A stretch of DNA of 64,000 nt from DATBGO01 sp963840095. Its GTDB lineage: Bacteria > Actinomycetota > Actinomycetes > Streptosporangiales > Streptosporangiaceae. The translations under genes were made by a program, and so were the position numbers. How positions within the stretch are numbered: position 1 is the first letter of the stretch; each line of letters starts with the position of its first letter. Positions 42,829-50,144 of this stretch are shown piece by piece. The notes beneath the pieces were generated by a model, which ran no database searches, was not told where the DNA came from, and was given only the letters and a program-made list of their open reading frames with translations. The stretch lies in the NCBI GenBank assembly GCA_963840095.1, contig CAWIXN010000004.1:434001-498000 (forward strand), given 5' to 3'.

Positions 42829-44073
42829 ATGGATTTTGGGTACGACGCGCGCACAGAGGAACTTCGCGGCCAGCTACTGGCCTTCATGGATGACTTCGTC
42901 TACCCGGCCGAGAAGGTCTTCGCCGAGCAGGTCGCCGAGCACGCTGCGGCCGGCCAGGTCTGGCAGCGGCCCGCGGTGATCGACGACCTGAAGGCCGAGG
43001 CGCGCCGCCGGGGCCTGTGGAACCTGTTCCTGACCAGGAAGCCAGGGGAAGCGCAGGACGCGCCGCACCTGGGGGCCGGGCTGACCAACCTGCAGTACGC
43101 GCCGCTGGCCGAGATCACCGGGCACAGCCCGCACATCGCGCCGGAAGCGCTCAACTGCGCGGCGCCTGACACCGGCAACATGGAGGTGCTGGCCGAGTTC
43201 GGCTCGCCCGAGCAGCAGGCACGCTGGCTCCGGCCGCTGCTGGACGCCGAAATCAGGTCCGCGTTCTGCATGACCGAGCCCGACGTCGCCTCATCCGATG
43301 CCAACAACATCGCCACCCGGATCGAGCGCGATGGCGGCCAGTACGTGATCAACGGCCGCAAGTGGTGGTCGAGCGGCGCGATGGACCCGCGCTGCGAGAT
43401 CCTCATCGTGATGGGCAAGACCGCGCCGGACGGCGAGCGGCACCGGCAGCAGTCGATGATCTTGGTGCCCACGCGGACTCCGGGCGTGAGCGTCCAGCGG
43501 GGCCTGCAGGTATTCGGCTTCCTCGACGCAACCCACGGCGGTCACGCCGAGGTCGAATTCCGCGACGTCCGGGTACCAGCCGAGAACCTGCTCGCCGGCG
43601 AGGGCGACGGCTTCGCGATCGCCCAGGCCAGGCTCGGCCCGGGGCGGATCCATCACTGCATGCGCGAGATCGGCGCGGCCGAGCGGGCGCTTGAGCTGAT
43701 GTGCCGCCGGGTGACCGACCGGGTCGCGTTCGGCAGCCCGCTGGCCACCCAGGGCGTGATCCAGGGCTGGATCGCCGAGGCCAGGGTGCGGATCGAGTCG
43801 GCCAGGCTGCTGGTGCTGAAGACCGCCTGGCTGATGGACACGGTCGGCAACAAGGGCGCGCACACCGAGATCCAGGCCATCAAGATCGCCACCCCGGCGA
43901 TGGCCGAATGGGTCATCGACAAGGCCATCCAGGCTCACGGCGCGGCCGGCATCAGCCAGGACTTCCCGCTGGCCCAGTTCTGGGCCTCGTCGCGGAGCCT
44001 GCGCTTCGCCGACGGGCCCGATGAGGTCCACAAGCGCTCCCTGGCCCGGCGTGAGCTGCGAAAGTACAGCTGA
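42829..44073 (+). CDS. Acyl-CoA dehydrogenase (ACAD10/11-like)
   Basis: A 414-residue flavoenzyme that inserts a trans-2 double bond in an acyl-CoA. ATG 42829 is preceded by GGAGGCGGC. FAD and substrate signatures are AFCMTEPDVASSDANNIATR, RKWWSSGAMDPRCEILIVMG K, FGFLDATHGGHAEVEFRDVR VPAENLLAGEGDGFAIAQAR LGPGRIHHCMR, and the C-terminal GPDEVHKRSLARRELRKY. The N-terminal DFGYDARTEELRGQLLAFMD DFVYPAE fits the ACAD11-like group that acts on long or hydroxylated chains. First gene of a compact run of five oxidation genes. Confidence 0.9.
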   Translation: MDFGYDARTEELRGQLLAFMDDFVYPAEKVFAEQVAEHAAAGQVWQRPAVIDDLKAEARRRGLWNLFLTRKPGEAQDAPHLGAGLTNLQYAPLAEITGHSPHIAPEALNCAAPDTGNMEVLAEFGSPEQQARWLRPLLDAEIRSAFCMTEPDVASSDANNIATRIERDGGQYVINGRKWWSSGAMDPRCEILIVMGKTAPDGERHRQQSMILVPTRTPGVSVQRGLQVFGFLDATHGGHAEVEFRDVRVPAENLLAGEGDGFAIAQARLGPGRIHHCMREIGAAERALELMCRRVTDRVAFGSPLATQGVIQGWIAEARVRIESARLLVLKTAWLMDTVGNKGAHTEIQAIKIATPAMAEWVIDKAIQAHGAAGISQDFPLAQFWASSRSLRFADGPDEVHKRSLARRELRKYS

Positions 44074-44143
44074 CCAGCACACCTACCTATCCGAACAGCC
44101 ACTGAACCCGACACCCAGTGAACCGAACACAGCAGGAGGACCG

Positions 44144-44905
44144 ATGTCAGAAGAAGCACAGCGGGTTGCCATTGTCACCGGCGGAGCGCGCGGTATCGGC
44201 GCCGCCACCGCACGCCGCCTCGCTGCTGACGGGATGGCGGTCGCCGTGCTCGACCTGAAAGAGGGCGACTGCGGCGCCACCGTGGACGCGATCACCGGGG
44301 CGGGCGGCCGCGCCCTGGCGGTCGGCGCCGACGTGAGCCAGGCCGATCAGGTGTCGGCCGCCGTCGAGACCGTGGCCAGGGAGCTCGGCCCGCCGTCGGT
44401 GCTGGTCAACAACGCCGGGGTGATCAGGGACAACATGCTGTACAAGATGACCGAGGACGACTGGGACGCGGTGCTCAGCGTACACCTGCGGGGAGCGTTC
44501 CTGATGACCCGCGCCACCCAGAAGTACATGGTGGACCAGAAGTTCGGCCGGATCATCAACCTGTCGTCAAGCTCGGCGCTCGGCAACCGCGGCCAGGCCA
44601 ACTACTCCGCGGCCAAGGCGGGCATGCAGGGCTTCACCAAGACCCTGGCCATCGAGCTCGGCCAGTTCGGGATCACCGCCAACTCCGTGGCGCCCGGGTT
44701 CATCGTCACCGACATGACCGCCGCCACCGCGGCCAGGGTCGGGATGGACTTCGCCGAGTTCCAGAAGGCAGCCGCGTCCCAGATCCCGGTCCGCCGGGTC
44801 GGCCAGCCGGAGGACATCGCGCACCTGATCTCGTTCCTGGCCAGCGAGGGGGCCGGGTTCGTCTCCGGCCAGGTGATCTACGTCGCGGGCGGCCCGCTGT
44901 GCTGA
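44144..44905 (+). CDS. SDR-family oxidoreductase, FabG-like 3-oxoacyl reductase/hydroxyacyl dehydrogenase
   Basis: A 253-residue short-chain dehydrogenase from ATG 44144, with AGGAGGACCG in front; a longer in-frame reading to 44021 lies in the previous gene's end and is not used. Cofactor motif TGGARGIGAA (12-21), NNAG at 89-92, catalytic Ser142 or Ser143 in NLSSSSALGNRG, Tyr154 and Lys158 in YSAAK, then PGFIVTDMT. In this operon it probably interconverts 3-hydroxy- and 3-oxoacyl-CoA. Its stop overlaps the GTG of the next acyl-CoA dehydrogenase by seven bases. Confidence 0.9.
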   Translation: MSEEAQRVAIVTGGARGIGAATARRLAADGMAVAVLDLKEGDCGATVDAITGAGGRALAVGADVSQADQVSAAVETVARELGPPSVLVNNAGVIRDNMLYKMTEDDWDAVLSVHLRGAFLMTRATQKYMVDQKFGRIINLSSSSALGNRGQANYSAAKAGMQGFTKTLAIELGQFGITANSVAPGFIVTDMTAATAARVGMDFAEFQKAAASQIPVRRVGQPEDIAHLISFLASEGAGFVSGQVIYVAGGPLC

Positions 44906-46095
44906 CCAGCGTCGGCGCTGACGAACTCCGCCTGCAGGTGCGCAGCTTCCTGGCCAGGCACGACCCGGCCGCGACGGACCGGCTCGAGTTCCTGCGCGCG
45001 AGGTTCGACGCCGGGCTGGCCTGGGTGCACTACCCGCCCGGCCTCGGCGGGCAGCACCTGTCACGTTCGCTGCAGCAGGTGGTCGACGCCGAGTTCGCCG
45101 CCGTCGGCGCGCCGACCAACCGCCCGCAGCGGATCGGGATCGGACTGGGCATGGCGGCCCCCACCATCCTCGCGTTCGGCACCGACGAGCAGAAGCAGCG
45201 CTGGCTGCGTCCGCTGTGGACCGGTGAGGAGATCTGGTGCCAGCTGTTCAGCGAGCCTGGCGCGGGCTCCGACCTGGCTGGCCTGGCCACCAGGGCGGTG
45301 CGCAGCCCGGACGGCGATAGCTGGGTGGTCAACGGCCAGAAGGTCTGGACATCCTCAGCGCACGTGGCCAGGCGGGCCCTGCTGGTCGCGCGGAGCGACC
45401 CGGACCTGCCCAAGCACCAGGGCCTGACCTATTTCTCCATCGACATGACGGCGCCGGGGGTCGAGGTCAGGCCGTTGCGCCAGCTCACCGGGGAGGCCGA
45501 GTTCAACGAGGTCTTCCTGACCGACGTGACCATCCCCGACTCGGACCGGATCGGGGCCGTCGGCGAGGGCTGGAAGGTGGCCACCGGCACGCTGATGAAC
45601 GAGCGGGTCGCCATCGGCGGCGCGGCGGTGCCCAGGGAAGGCGGCATGATCGGCTCGGCCGCCCGGACCTGGCGGGAGCGGCCCGAGCTGCGCACCCCGG
45701 GGCTGCATGACACGATGCTGCGGCTGTGGGCCGCGGCCGAGGTGGCCAGGCTCGCGGGGGTGCGGCTGCGCCAGCAGCTCGCGGCGGGCCAGCCGGGTCC
45801 CGAAGGGTCCGCGGCCAAGCTGGTCTTCGCGCGGCTGAACCAGGAGATTTCGGGCTTCGAGGTCGAGCTGGCCGGGCCGGACGGGCTGCGCTACGAGGAC
45901 TGGACGATGCGCAAGCCGGACTCCGCCGACTTCTACGGCCGCGATGTCGGCTACCGGTACCTGCGGGCCCGGGGGAACTCGATCGAGGGCGGGACGTCGG
46001 AGATCCTCAGGAACATCATCGCCGAGCGAGTGCTCGGCCTGCCCCCCGAGGTCAGGGTGGATACCGGCGTGCCATGGAAGGACCTGCCGCGGTGA
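44899..46095 (+). CDS. Acyl-CoA dehydrogenase, alpha-type subunit
   Basis: A 398-residue enzyme from GTG 44899. Hallmarks: FSEPGAGSDLAGLATRAVRS, VNGQKVWTSSAHVARRALLV AR, RPLRQLTGEAEFNEVFLTDV, IGAVGEGWKVATGTLMNER and near the end GNSIEGGTSEILRNIIAERV LGLPPE, the usual ACAD finish with the FAD-contacting GGTSEI. The next gene, overlapping by four bases (GTGA), encodes a second, more diverged dehydrogenase. In actinobacteria such adjacent pairs often form alpha2beta2 enzymes acting on sterol or other bulky acyl-CoAs; that is inference here. Confidence 0.9.
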   Translation: MLTSVGADELRLQVRSFLARHDPAATDRLEFLRARFDAGLAWVHYPPGLGGQHLSRSLQQVVDAEFAAVGAPTNRPQRIGIGLGMAAPTILAFGTDEQKQRWLRPLWTGEEIWCQLFSEPGAGSDLAGLATRAVRSPDGDSWVVNGQKVWTSSAHVARRALLVARSDPDLPKHQGLTYFSIDMTAPGVEVRPLRQLTGEAEFNEVFLTDVTIPDSDRIGAVGEGWKVATGTLMNERVAIGGAAVPREGGMIGSAARTWRERPELRTPGLHDTMLRLWAAAEVARLAGVRLRQQLAAGQPGPEGSAAKLVFARLNQEISGFEVELAGPDGLRYEDWTMRKPDSADFYGRDVGYRYLRARGNSIEGGTSEILRNIIAERVLGLPPEVRVDTGVPWKDLPR

Positions 46096-47285
46096 GCCAG
46101 ACTGCCGAGCCCGACGTCGCGACCGGCCGCGGGCGGCGGCACCAGATGCCCGACCTGCTCTACAGCGAGCACGAGACCGAGCTGCGGACCGCCGTGCGGT
46201 CCCTGCTGGCGGACCGGTGCTCCTGGCCTGACGTGCTGGCCAGGACCGAGATGCCGGAGTCCTACGACACCGGCCTGTGGCGGGTGCTCGCCGCCGACCT
46301 GGGCTGCGCCGGGCTGCTCGTCCCGGACGAGCACGGCGGCGCCGGTGCGTCCTACCGCGAGGCGGCGGTTGTCGCGGAGGAGCTAGGCCGGGCCGTAGCC
46401 CCCGTTCCGTATCTTGGTAGTGCCATCGTGGCGACCACCGCCGTGCTGTCGGCGGCCGACGCCAACCTGCTCGCCGTCCTCGGCGACGGCAGCGTCACCG
46501 CGGCGCTCGCCGTGCCGTTCGCGGCCGCGCCCGGCGCGCGGCCAGCGGTAACCGTCCGGCTCGGCGGGCCGGACGGGGCCGAGACGTCGCACGGCTACCG
46601 GCTGACCGGGTCGGTGTCCTGCGTCGCCGACGCGCTGCCCGCCGACGTACTGCTGGTGCCGGCCGACGGCGTGCCGTTCGGGCTCTACGAGGTGTCCGCC
46701 GGAGATTCCGGCGTGTCCAGGACCCCTGTGACCTCGCTGGATGCGACCAGGCAGCTGGCCGACATCAGCTTCGAGGGCGCCAACGGCCAGCTGGTCGCCT
46801 CGGGCGAGGCGGCCCGGCGCGCGGTCGCCGCGGCGCTGACCGCGGGGGCCGCGGTGCTAGCGGCCGAGCAGCTCGGCGTCGCCGAGCGGTGCCTGGAGAT
46901 GACCGTCGGCTATGTCAAGCACCGGCATCAGTTTGCCCGCCCGGTCGGCTCCTTCCAGGCGATCAAGCACCGGCTCGCCGACCTGTGGGTGCTGGTGACC
47001 CAGGCCCGCGCCGCGTCCAGGTACGCGGCGGCCTGCCTGACGACCGGCGATCCGGACGCCGACGTCGCGGTCGCCCTGGCCAAGGCCGCCTGCTCCGACG
47101 CCGCGGTGCTCGCCGCCCAGGAATGCGTCCAGCTGCATGGCGGCATCGGCTTCACCTGGGCTCACCCGGCCCACCTGTACCTGAAGCGGGCCAAGAGCGG
47201 CTCGATCGGCTTCGGCACCGCGGACTGGCACCGCGGGTCGCTGGCGCATCTCGCTGACCTGCCCGCCGCTGGCCGGGCCCGATGA
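46092..47285 (+). CDS. Acyl-CoA dehydrogenase, beta-type partner
   Basis: A 397-residue protein starting at GTG 46092 inside the GTGA overlap with the previous gene; in-frame codons to 45726 belong to that gene's other frame. It has the ACAD fold (ETELRTAVRSLLADRCSWPD, VPDEHGGAGASYREAAVVAE ELGRAVAPVPYLGS, AAVLAAEQLGVAERCLEMTV GYVKHRHQFARPVGSFQAIK H, AAQECVQLHGGIGFTWAHPA HLYLKRAK). The middle FAD-binding segment (SEPxxGSD, WITN) is weak, as is usual in the non-catalytic or half-site beta subunits of heteromeric FadE enzymes. It overlaps the SDR gene by four bases. Confidence 0.88.
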   Translation: MSQTAEPDVATGRGRRHQMPDLLYSEHETELRTAVRSLLADRCSWPDVLARTEMPESYDTGLWRVLAADLGCAGLLVPDEHGGAGASYREAAVVAEELGRAVAPVPYLGSAIVATTAVLSAADANLLAVLGDGSVTAALAVPFAAAPGARPAVTVRLGGPDGAETSHGYRLTGSVSCVADALPADVLLVPADGVPFGLYEVSAGDSGVSRTPVTSLDATRQLADISFEGANGQLVASGEAARRAVAAALTAGAAVLAAEQLGVAERCLEMTVGYVKHRHQFARPVGSFQAIKHRLADLWVLVTQARAASRYAAACLTTGDPDADVAVALAKAACSDAAVLAAQECVQLHGGIGFTWAHPAHLYLKRAKSGSIGFGTADWHRGSLAHLADLPAAGRAR

Positions 47286-48058
47286 AGTCGGTCGCCGGGG
47301 CCGGTGCCGTGGTGACCGGCGCGGGCAGCGGCATCGGCGCGGCGCTCGCGCGCAGGCTCGCGGCCGAGGGCGCGCGCCTGGTGGTCAACGACATCAACGC
47401 CGCCGCCGCGCAGACGGTCGCGGCGTCCTGCGGCGCGACCGCGATCGGGGGCGACGCCGCCAGCGAGGCCGGTGTCGCCGCGCTGATCTCGGCCGCGCGC
47501 TCCGAGCTGGGCGAGATCGACCTGTTCTGCGCCAACGCGGGCGTGGCCAGGGCGGGCGGCCCTGAGTCGCCCGAGGCCGACTGGGAGGCATGCTGGCAGG
47601 TCAACGTGATGGCGCATGTCCGGGCGGCGCGGCTGCTCATCGGGCCGTGGCTGGAGCGCGGGAACGGGCACCTGATCTGCACGGTGTCGGCGGCCGGGCT
47701 GCTGTCCATGCCGGGATCGGCACCGTACTCGGTTACCAAGCACGCGGCGCTGGCGTTCGCCGAGTGGCTGGCCCTCAGCTACTCCCACCGCGGCCTGACC
47801 GTGCAGGCCATCTGCCCGCAGGGGGTACGGACCCCGATGCTGGCGGGCAGCGGGCCGGCCGCCGAGATGCTCCTGTTCGACAGCGCCATCGAGCCCGAGG
47901 AAGTCGCCGACGCCATGATGGTCGGCATCGCCGACGGGCGGTTCCTGATCCTGCCGCATCCCGAGGTCGCCGAGATGTACGCGGGCCGGGCGGCCGAGAC
48001 CGACCGCTGGCTGCGCGGGATGAACCGGCTCCAGCAGGGCCTGGAGGCCGCGCAGTAA
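47282..48058 (+). CDS. SDR-family oxidoreductase
   Basis: A 258-residue short-chain dehydrogenase: TGAGSGIGAA cofactor loop (12-21), ND-IN acidic residue that prefers NAD (VVNDINAAAA), NAG at 85-87, Ser136 in TVSAAGL, Tyr149 and Lys153 in YSVTKHA, then CPQGVRTPMLA. LALSYSHRGLTVQAICPQGV is characteristic of hydroxysteroid-like SDRs. The C-terminal ~40 residues (GRAAETDRWLRGMNRLQQGL) form a helix. Last gene of the oxidation operon, with ATGA coupling to the beta-type dehydrogenase. Confidence 0.9.
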   Translation: MKSVAGAGAVVTGAGSGIGAALARRLAAEGARLVVNDINAAAAQTVAASCGATAIGGDAASEAGVAALISAARSELGEIDLFCANAGVARAGGPESPEADWEACWQVNVMAHVRAARLLIGPWLERGNGHLICTVSAAGLLSMPGSAPYSVTKHAALAFAEWLALSYSHRGLTVQAICPQGVRTPMLAGSGPAAEMLLFDSAIEPEEVADAMMVGIADGRFLILPHPEVAEMYAGRAAETDRWLRGMNRLQQGLEAAQ

Positions 48059-48156
48059 GCCCGGCCGGCCGCTGGCGAGCAGGCCCGGGCGGGGCCGCGG
48101 CCTGGAGGCCGGCCGTACCGCGGGACGCTGGCGCGACCTGGCCACGCGGGCCTTGC

Positions 48157-48213
48157 TTACTGCGCTGCCCGGTCCTTACTGCGCTGCCCGGTCCTTACTG
48201 CGCTGCCCCGTCG
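48157..48213. repeat. Three tandem 19-bp repeats
   Basis: TTACTGCGCTGCCCGGTCC occurs at 48157-48175 and 48176-48194, and a third copy with two changes at the end occupies 48195-48213. The third copy contains the stop codon of the diguanylate cyclase gene. The array sits between the convergent SDR and cyclase genes. Confidence 0.9.
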
Positions 48214-49553
48214 GCCTGGTCCTGGTGCGGCGGGACCGCGGGCCCCGCGCAGGTCGCGGCCGGGGGGACGGCGCCGTCTCCGGCCATCCGCACCTGGTTG
48301 CGTCCGGCATGCTTGGCCCGGTACAGGGCGACGTCCGCCGCCGCCAGCAAGTCGGTGAGCTGGCTGGCGGTGCCCTCTAGCGTCGCCAGCCCCACGGAGA
48401 CCGTGACCCTGATGGCCTCGGCGCGTGACTTGTCGCCCACCTCGATGGGCAGCTCAGCGATCTGGGCCCGCATCCGCTCGGCGATGCGCCGCGCGTCCAG
48501 ATCGCTGGTCTGCGGGAGCAGCAAGGCGAATTCCTCGCCGCCGAACCTGCCGACCAGGTCATATTCGCGCAGGAAGATCTTGACCGTGCTGGCGATCGCG
48601 GTCAGGGCGCGGTCGCCGGCCAGGTGGCCGTAGCTGTCGTTGACTGTCTTGAAGTTATCGATATCGATCAGCGCCACGGCCACCTCGGACCTGGTGCGCA
48701 GCGCGCGGCCCAGCTCCGCGCTCGCCTCGCGTTCCCAGGTGGCGGCGTTGAGCAGCCCGGTCTTCCCGTCGATCCGTGAGTCGTTGACCAGCTGCGCATG
48801 CCGGAACGACCGTTGCAGCAGGGTGACGAAGGGCAAGGTGAACACGAGGGTCAGCGGGCTGATCGCCACGCCCATGGTCACCAGGACGGCCACGCACAGC
48901 TCGGTGGCGTCGTTCTGGAGTGTCTCGCGGCGCAGCAGCATGTCGCTGAGCCGGGCGGTCGGATCGGAGCCCCGCACGGCGGCCAGCACCAGGCAGTTGT
49001 TCACGACCCACTGGAGTGCTCCGCAGCCCGCTACCGCCAGGATCAGGGCCGTCGTCTGCGGGCCGGAGATGACCGACGGCGTGGCGGCGATCCGGATGAC
49101 GGAGTGGAACACGAACGAGGCGCTGCCGTAAGAAAGCCCGATGGCGGCCGCGTCGAACACCCTGCGGTGGACCGGCGCCGGCCGGATGCGCCACTGCATG
49201 AGCACGATCAGCATGATCGGCGCGATGAGGGCGTACAGCGGCGGCAGCAGGATGGCCACGGGCAGTAGCCACACCCCGTAGACGTCCTTGACCAGGCCCG
49301 AGTTCTCACCTGCCCGGCGGGTCATCTCCACGGTGGCGGCCGTGCACGCGAGCAGCGCGCCGAACAGGGCGATGTTGTCCAGGTGCAGCACGGTGGTGGC
49401 TGCGGCGACGCCGATCGCCAGCGCGTACAGCGCTGTGACCAGCACGACAAACACGGCCAGCCACCGGCGGTTGGTCCAGACTTGCCAGGACCGGATGGCC
49501 AGCCCGGGCCGTTGGGGGCCCCTGCGCCGGGCGAAGCTCATGCATTCCTCCAT
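48195..49553 (-). CDS. Membrane diguanylate cyclase (GGDEF)
   Basis: A 452-residue protein that makes cyclic di-GMP. About seven membrane helices occupy 30-260 (WLAVFVVLVTALYALAIGVA, LHLDNIALFGALLACTAA, GVWLLPVAILLPPLYALIAP IMLIVLMQW ...), resembling a MASE-like sensor. The GGDEF domain spans 275-425 (DGKTGLLNAATWEREASAEL, VALIDIDNFKTVNDSYGHLA GDRAL, GRFGGEEFALLLP). The active-site signature is GGEEF, and an inhibitory I-site RxxD (REYD) lies five residues before it. A short tail rich in Ala and Pro ends inside the 19-bp repeats. It is divergent from the micro-ORF array upstream of it. Confidence 0.92.
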   Translation of the reverse strand: MEECMSFARRRGPQRPGLAIRSWQVWTNRRWLAVFVVLVTALYALAIGVAAATTVLHLDNIALFGALLACTAATVEMTRRAGENSGLVKDVYGVWLLPVAILLPPLYALIAPIMLIVLMQWRIRPAPVHRRVFDAAAIGLSYGSASFVFHSVIRIAATPSVISGPQTTALILAVAGCGALQWVVNNCLVLAAVRGSDPTARLSDMLLRRETLQNDATELCVAVLVTMGVAISPLTLVFTLPFVTLLQRSFRHAQLVNDSRIDGKTGLLNAATWEREASAELGRALRTRSEVAVALIDIDNFKTVNDSYGHLAGDRALTAIASTVKIFLREYDLVGRFGGEEFALLLPQTSDLDARRIAERMRAQIAELPIEVGDKSRAEAIRVTVSVGLATLEGTASQLTDLLAAADVALYRAKHAGRNQVRMAGDGAVPPAATCAGPAVPPHQDQADGAAQ

Positions 49554-49754
49554 AGCCAGCCGGCTGGGTCCGGGCGAAGCTGCCTAAGGCAGGGTCTGCA
49601 GACGTTGGGGCGCAATTCTCGCAGATTCAGTGTACTCGCTGTCAAGAGTCTGTCACGCATTGCTGTCAATCTGTACTTCTCAACCTAAATTACCTAATCT
49701 GCTCTTTGCTCGTATTGACGGGAACTGGACGGTTCGCACGGAATCGGCGGCTGG

Positions 49755-49799
49755 ATGTTGCCCAACACGTTGCATTAGGAAAAGTGTCGTTAGCAACAT
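49755..49799. promoter_or_regulatory. Inverted repeat upstream of the micro-ORF array
   Basis: ATGTTGC (49755-49761) and GCAACAT (49793-49799) are perfect 7-base arms. Inside them ACAC and GTGT can extend the stem around a loop rich in A and T (TTGCATTAGGAAAA). It lies 47 bases before the first MRTTHWT start codon. It may be an operator, an RNA stem in the leader, or an attenuator. Confidence 0.45.
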
Positions 49800-49845
49800 G
49801 CAGAGCCGTGCGACGATGCCTCAGGCACGACGGAAGGAGGCGGAC

Positions 49846-49869
49846 ATGAGGACCACGCACTGGACCTGA
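49846..49869 (+). CDS. Micro-ORF MRTTHWT, copy 1
   Basis: Seven codons and TGA, with a strong Shine-Dalgarno (GGAAGGAGGCGGAC) ending five bases before the ATG. The peptide Met-Arg-Thr-Thr-His-Trp-Thr would be too short to fold. Possible roles are a minimal precursor peptide, a leader peptide or a signal. Known parallels are the five-codon bytA genes of biarylitide RiPPs (MRYYH-type), but no P450 gene is seen next to this array. Translation is inferred from the ribosome binding site and from the repetition. Confidence 0.5.
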   Translation: MRTTHWT

Positions 49870-49911
49870 GCAGTGAGGACGGTCACCGGATCGGCATCGG
49901 AAGGGGGCGAG

Positions 49912-49935
49912 ATGAGGACCACGCACTGGACCTGA
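49912..49935 (+). CDS. Micro-ORF MRTTHWT, copy 2
   Basis: Identical 24 bases to copy 1. The ribosome binding site is GGAAGGGGGCGAG rather than AAGGAGGCGGAC. Forty-two bases separate it from the stop of copy 1. Confidence 0.5.
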   Translation: MRTTHWT

Positions 49936-49977
49936 GCAGTGAGGACGGTCACCGGATCGGCATCGGAAGGGGGCGAG

Positions 49978-50001
49978 ATGAGGACCACGCACTGGACCTG
50001 A
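49978..50001 (+). CDS. Micro-ORF MRTTHWT, copy 3
   Basis: Identical to copy 2, including the 42 bases before it (66-bp exact unit). After its stop the spacer changes to unrelated sequence (CCTGCGGGCCGTTACG). Confidence 0.5.
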   Translation: MRTTHWT

Positions 50002-50061
50002 CCTGCGGGCCGTTACGTACGCGCACCAGCACATCGGCGGATCACCACGAAGGAGGCGGGC

Positions 50062-50085
50062 ATGAGGACCACGCACTGGACCTGA
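50062..50085 (+). CDS. Micro-ORF MRTTHWT, copy 4
   Basis: The ORF is again identical, but the 60-base spacer in front differs from the other spacers. The ribosome binding site is GAAGGAGGCGGGC, close to that of copy 1. After the stop the sequence continues for 60 bases to the end of the convergent MFS gene. Confidence 0.5.
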   Translation: MRTTHWT

Positions 50086-50144
50086 CCGGGACGAAATCCT
50101 GCGCTGCGGCGCAGATCTGGCCTGGCTGGGGCCAGGTTGGCGAG

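Larger units (their letters stand above)
49834..50085 (+). repeat. Tandem array containing four identical micro-ORFs
   Basis: The 24 bases of the micro-ORF occur identically at 49846, 49912, 49978 and 50062. The first three start 66 bases apart; the spacer after copies one and two is the same 42-base sequence. The fourth copy is 84 bases after the third and has a different spacer, but again a purine-rich AAGGAGGCGG before the ATG. Confidence 0.92.

Noticed and set aside
49690..50076. A minus-strand frame with GPVRGPH repeats across the micro-ORF array
   Set aside because: The peptide repeats simply mirror the DNA repeat on the other strand; there is no ribosome binding site of note and no family resemblance.
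49834..50085. CRISPR-like array
   Set aside because: The units are 24 or 66 bases with identical spacers between some copies, start with ATG and a Shine-Dalgarno, and there are no cas genes.
49846..50085. A biarylitide-type RiPP cluster
   Set aside because: The peptide length and Met-Arg start are suggestive, but no P450 or other tailoring gene is next to the array, so the known class cannot be claimed.
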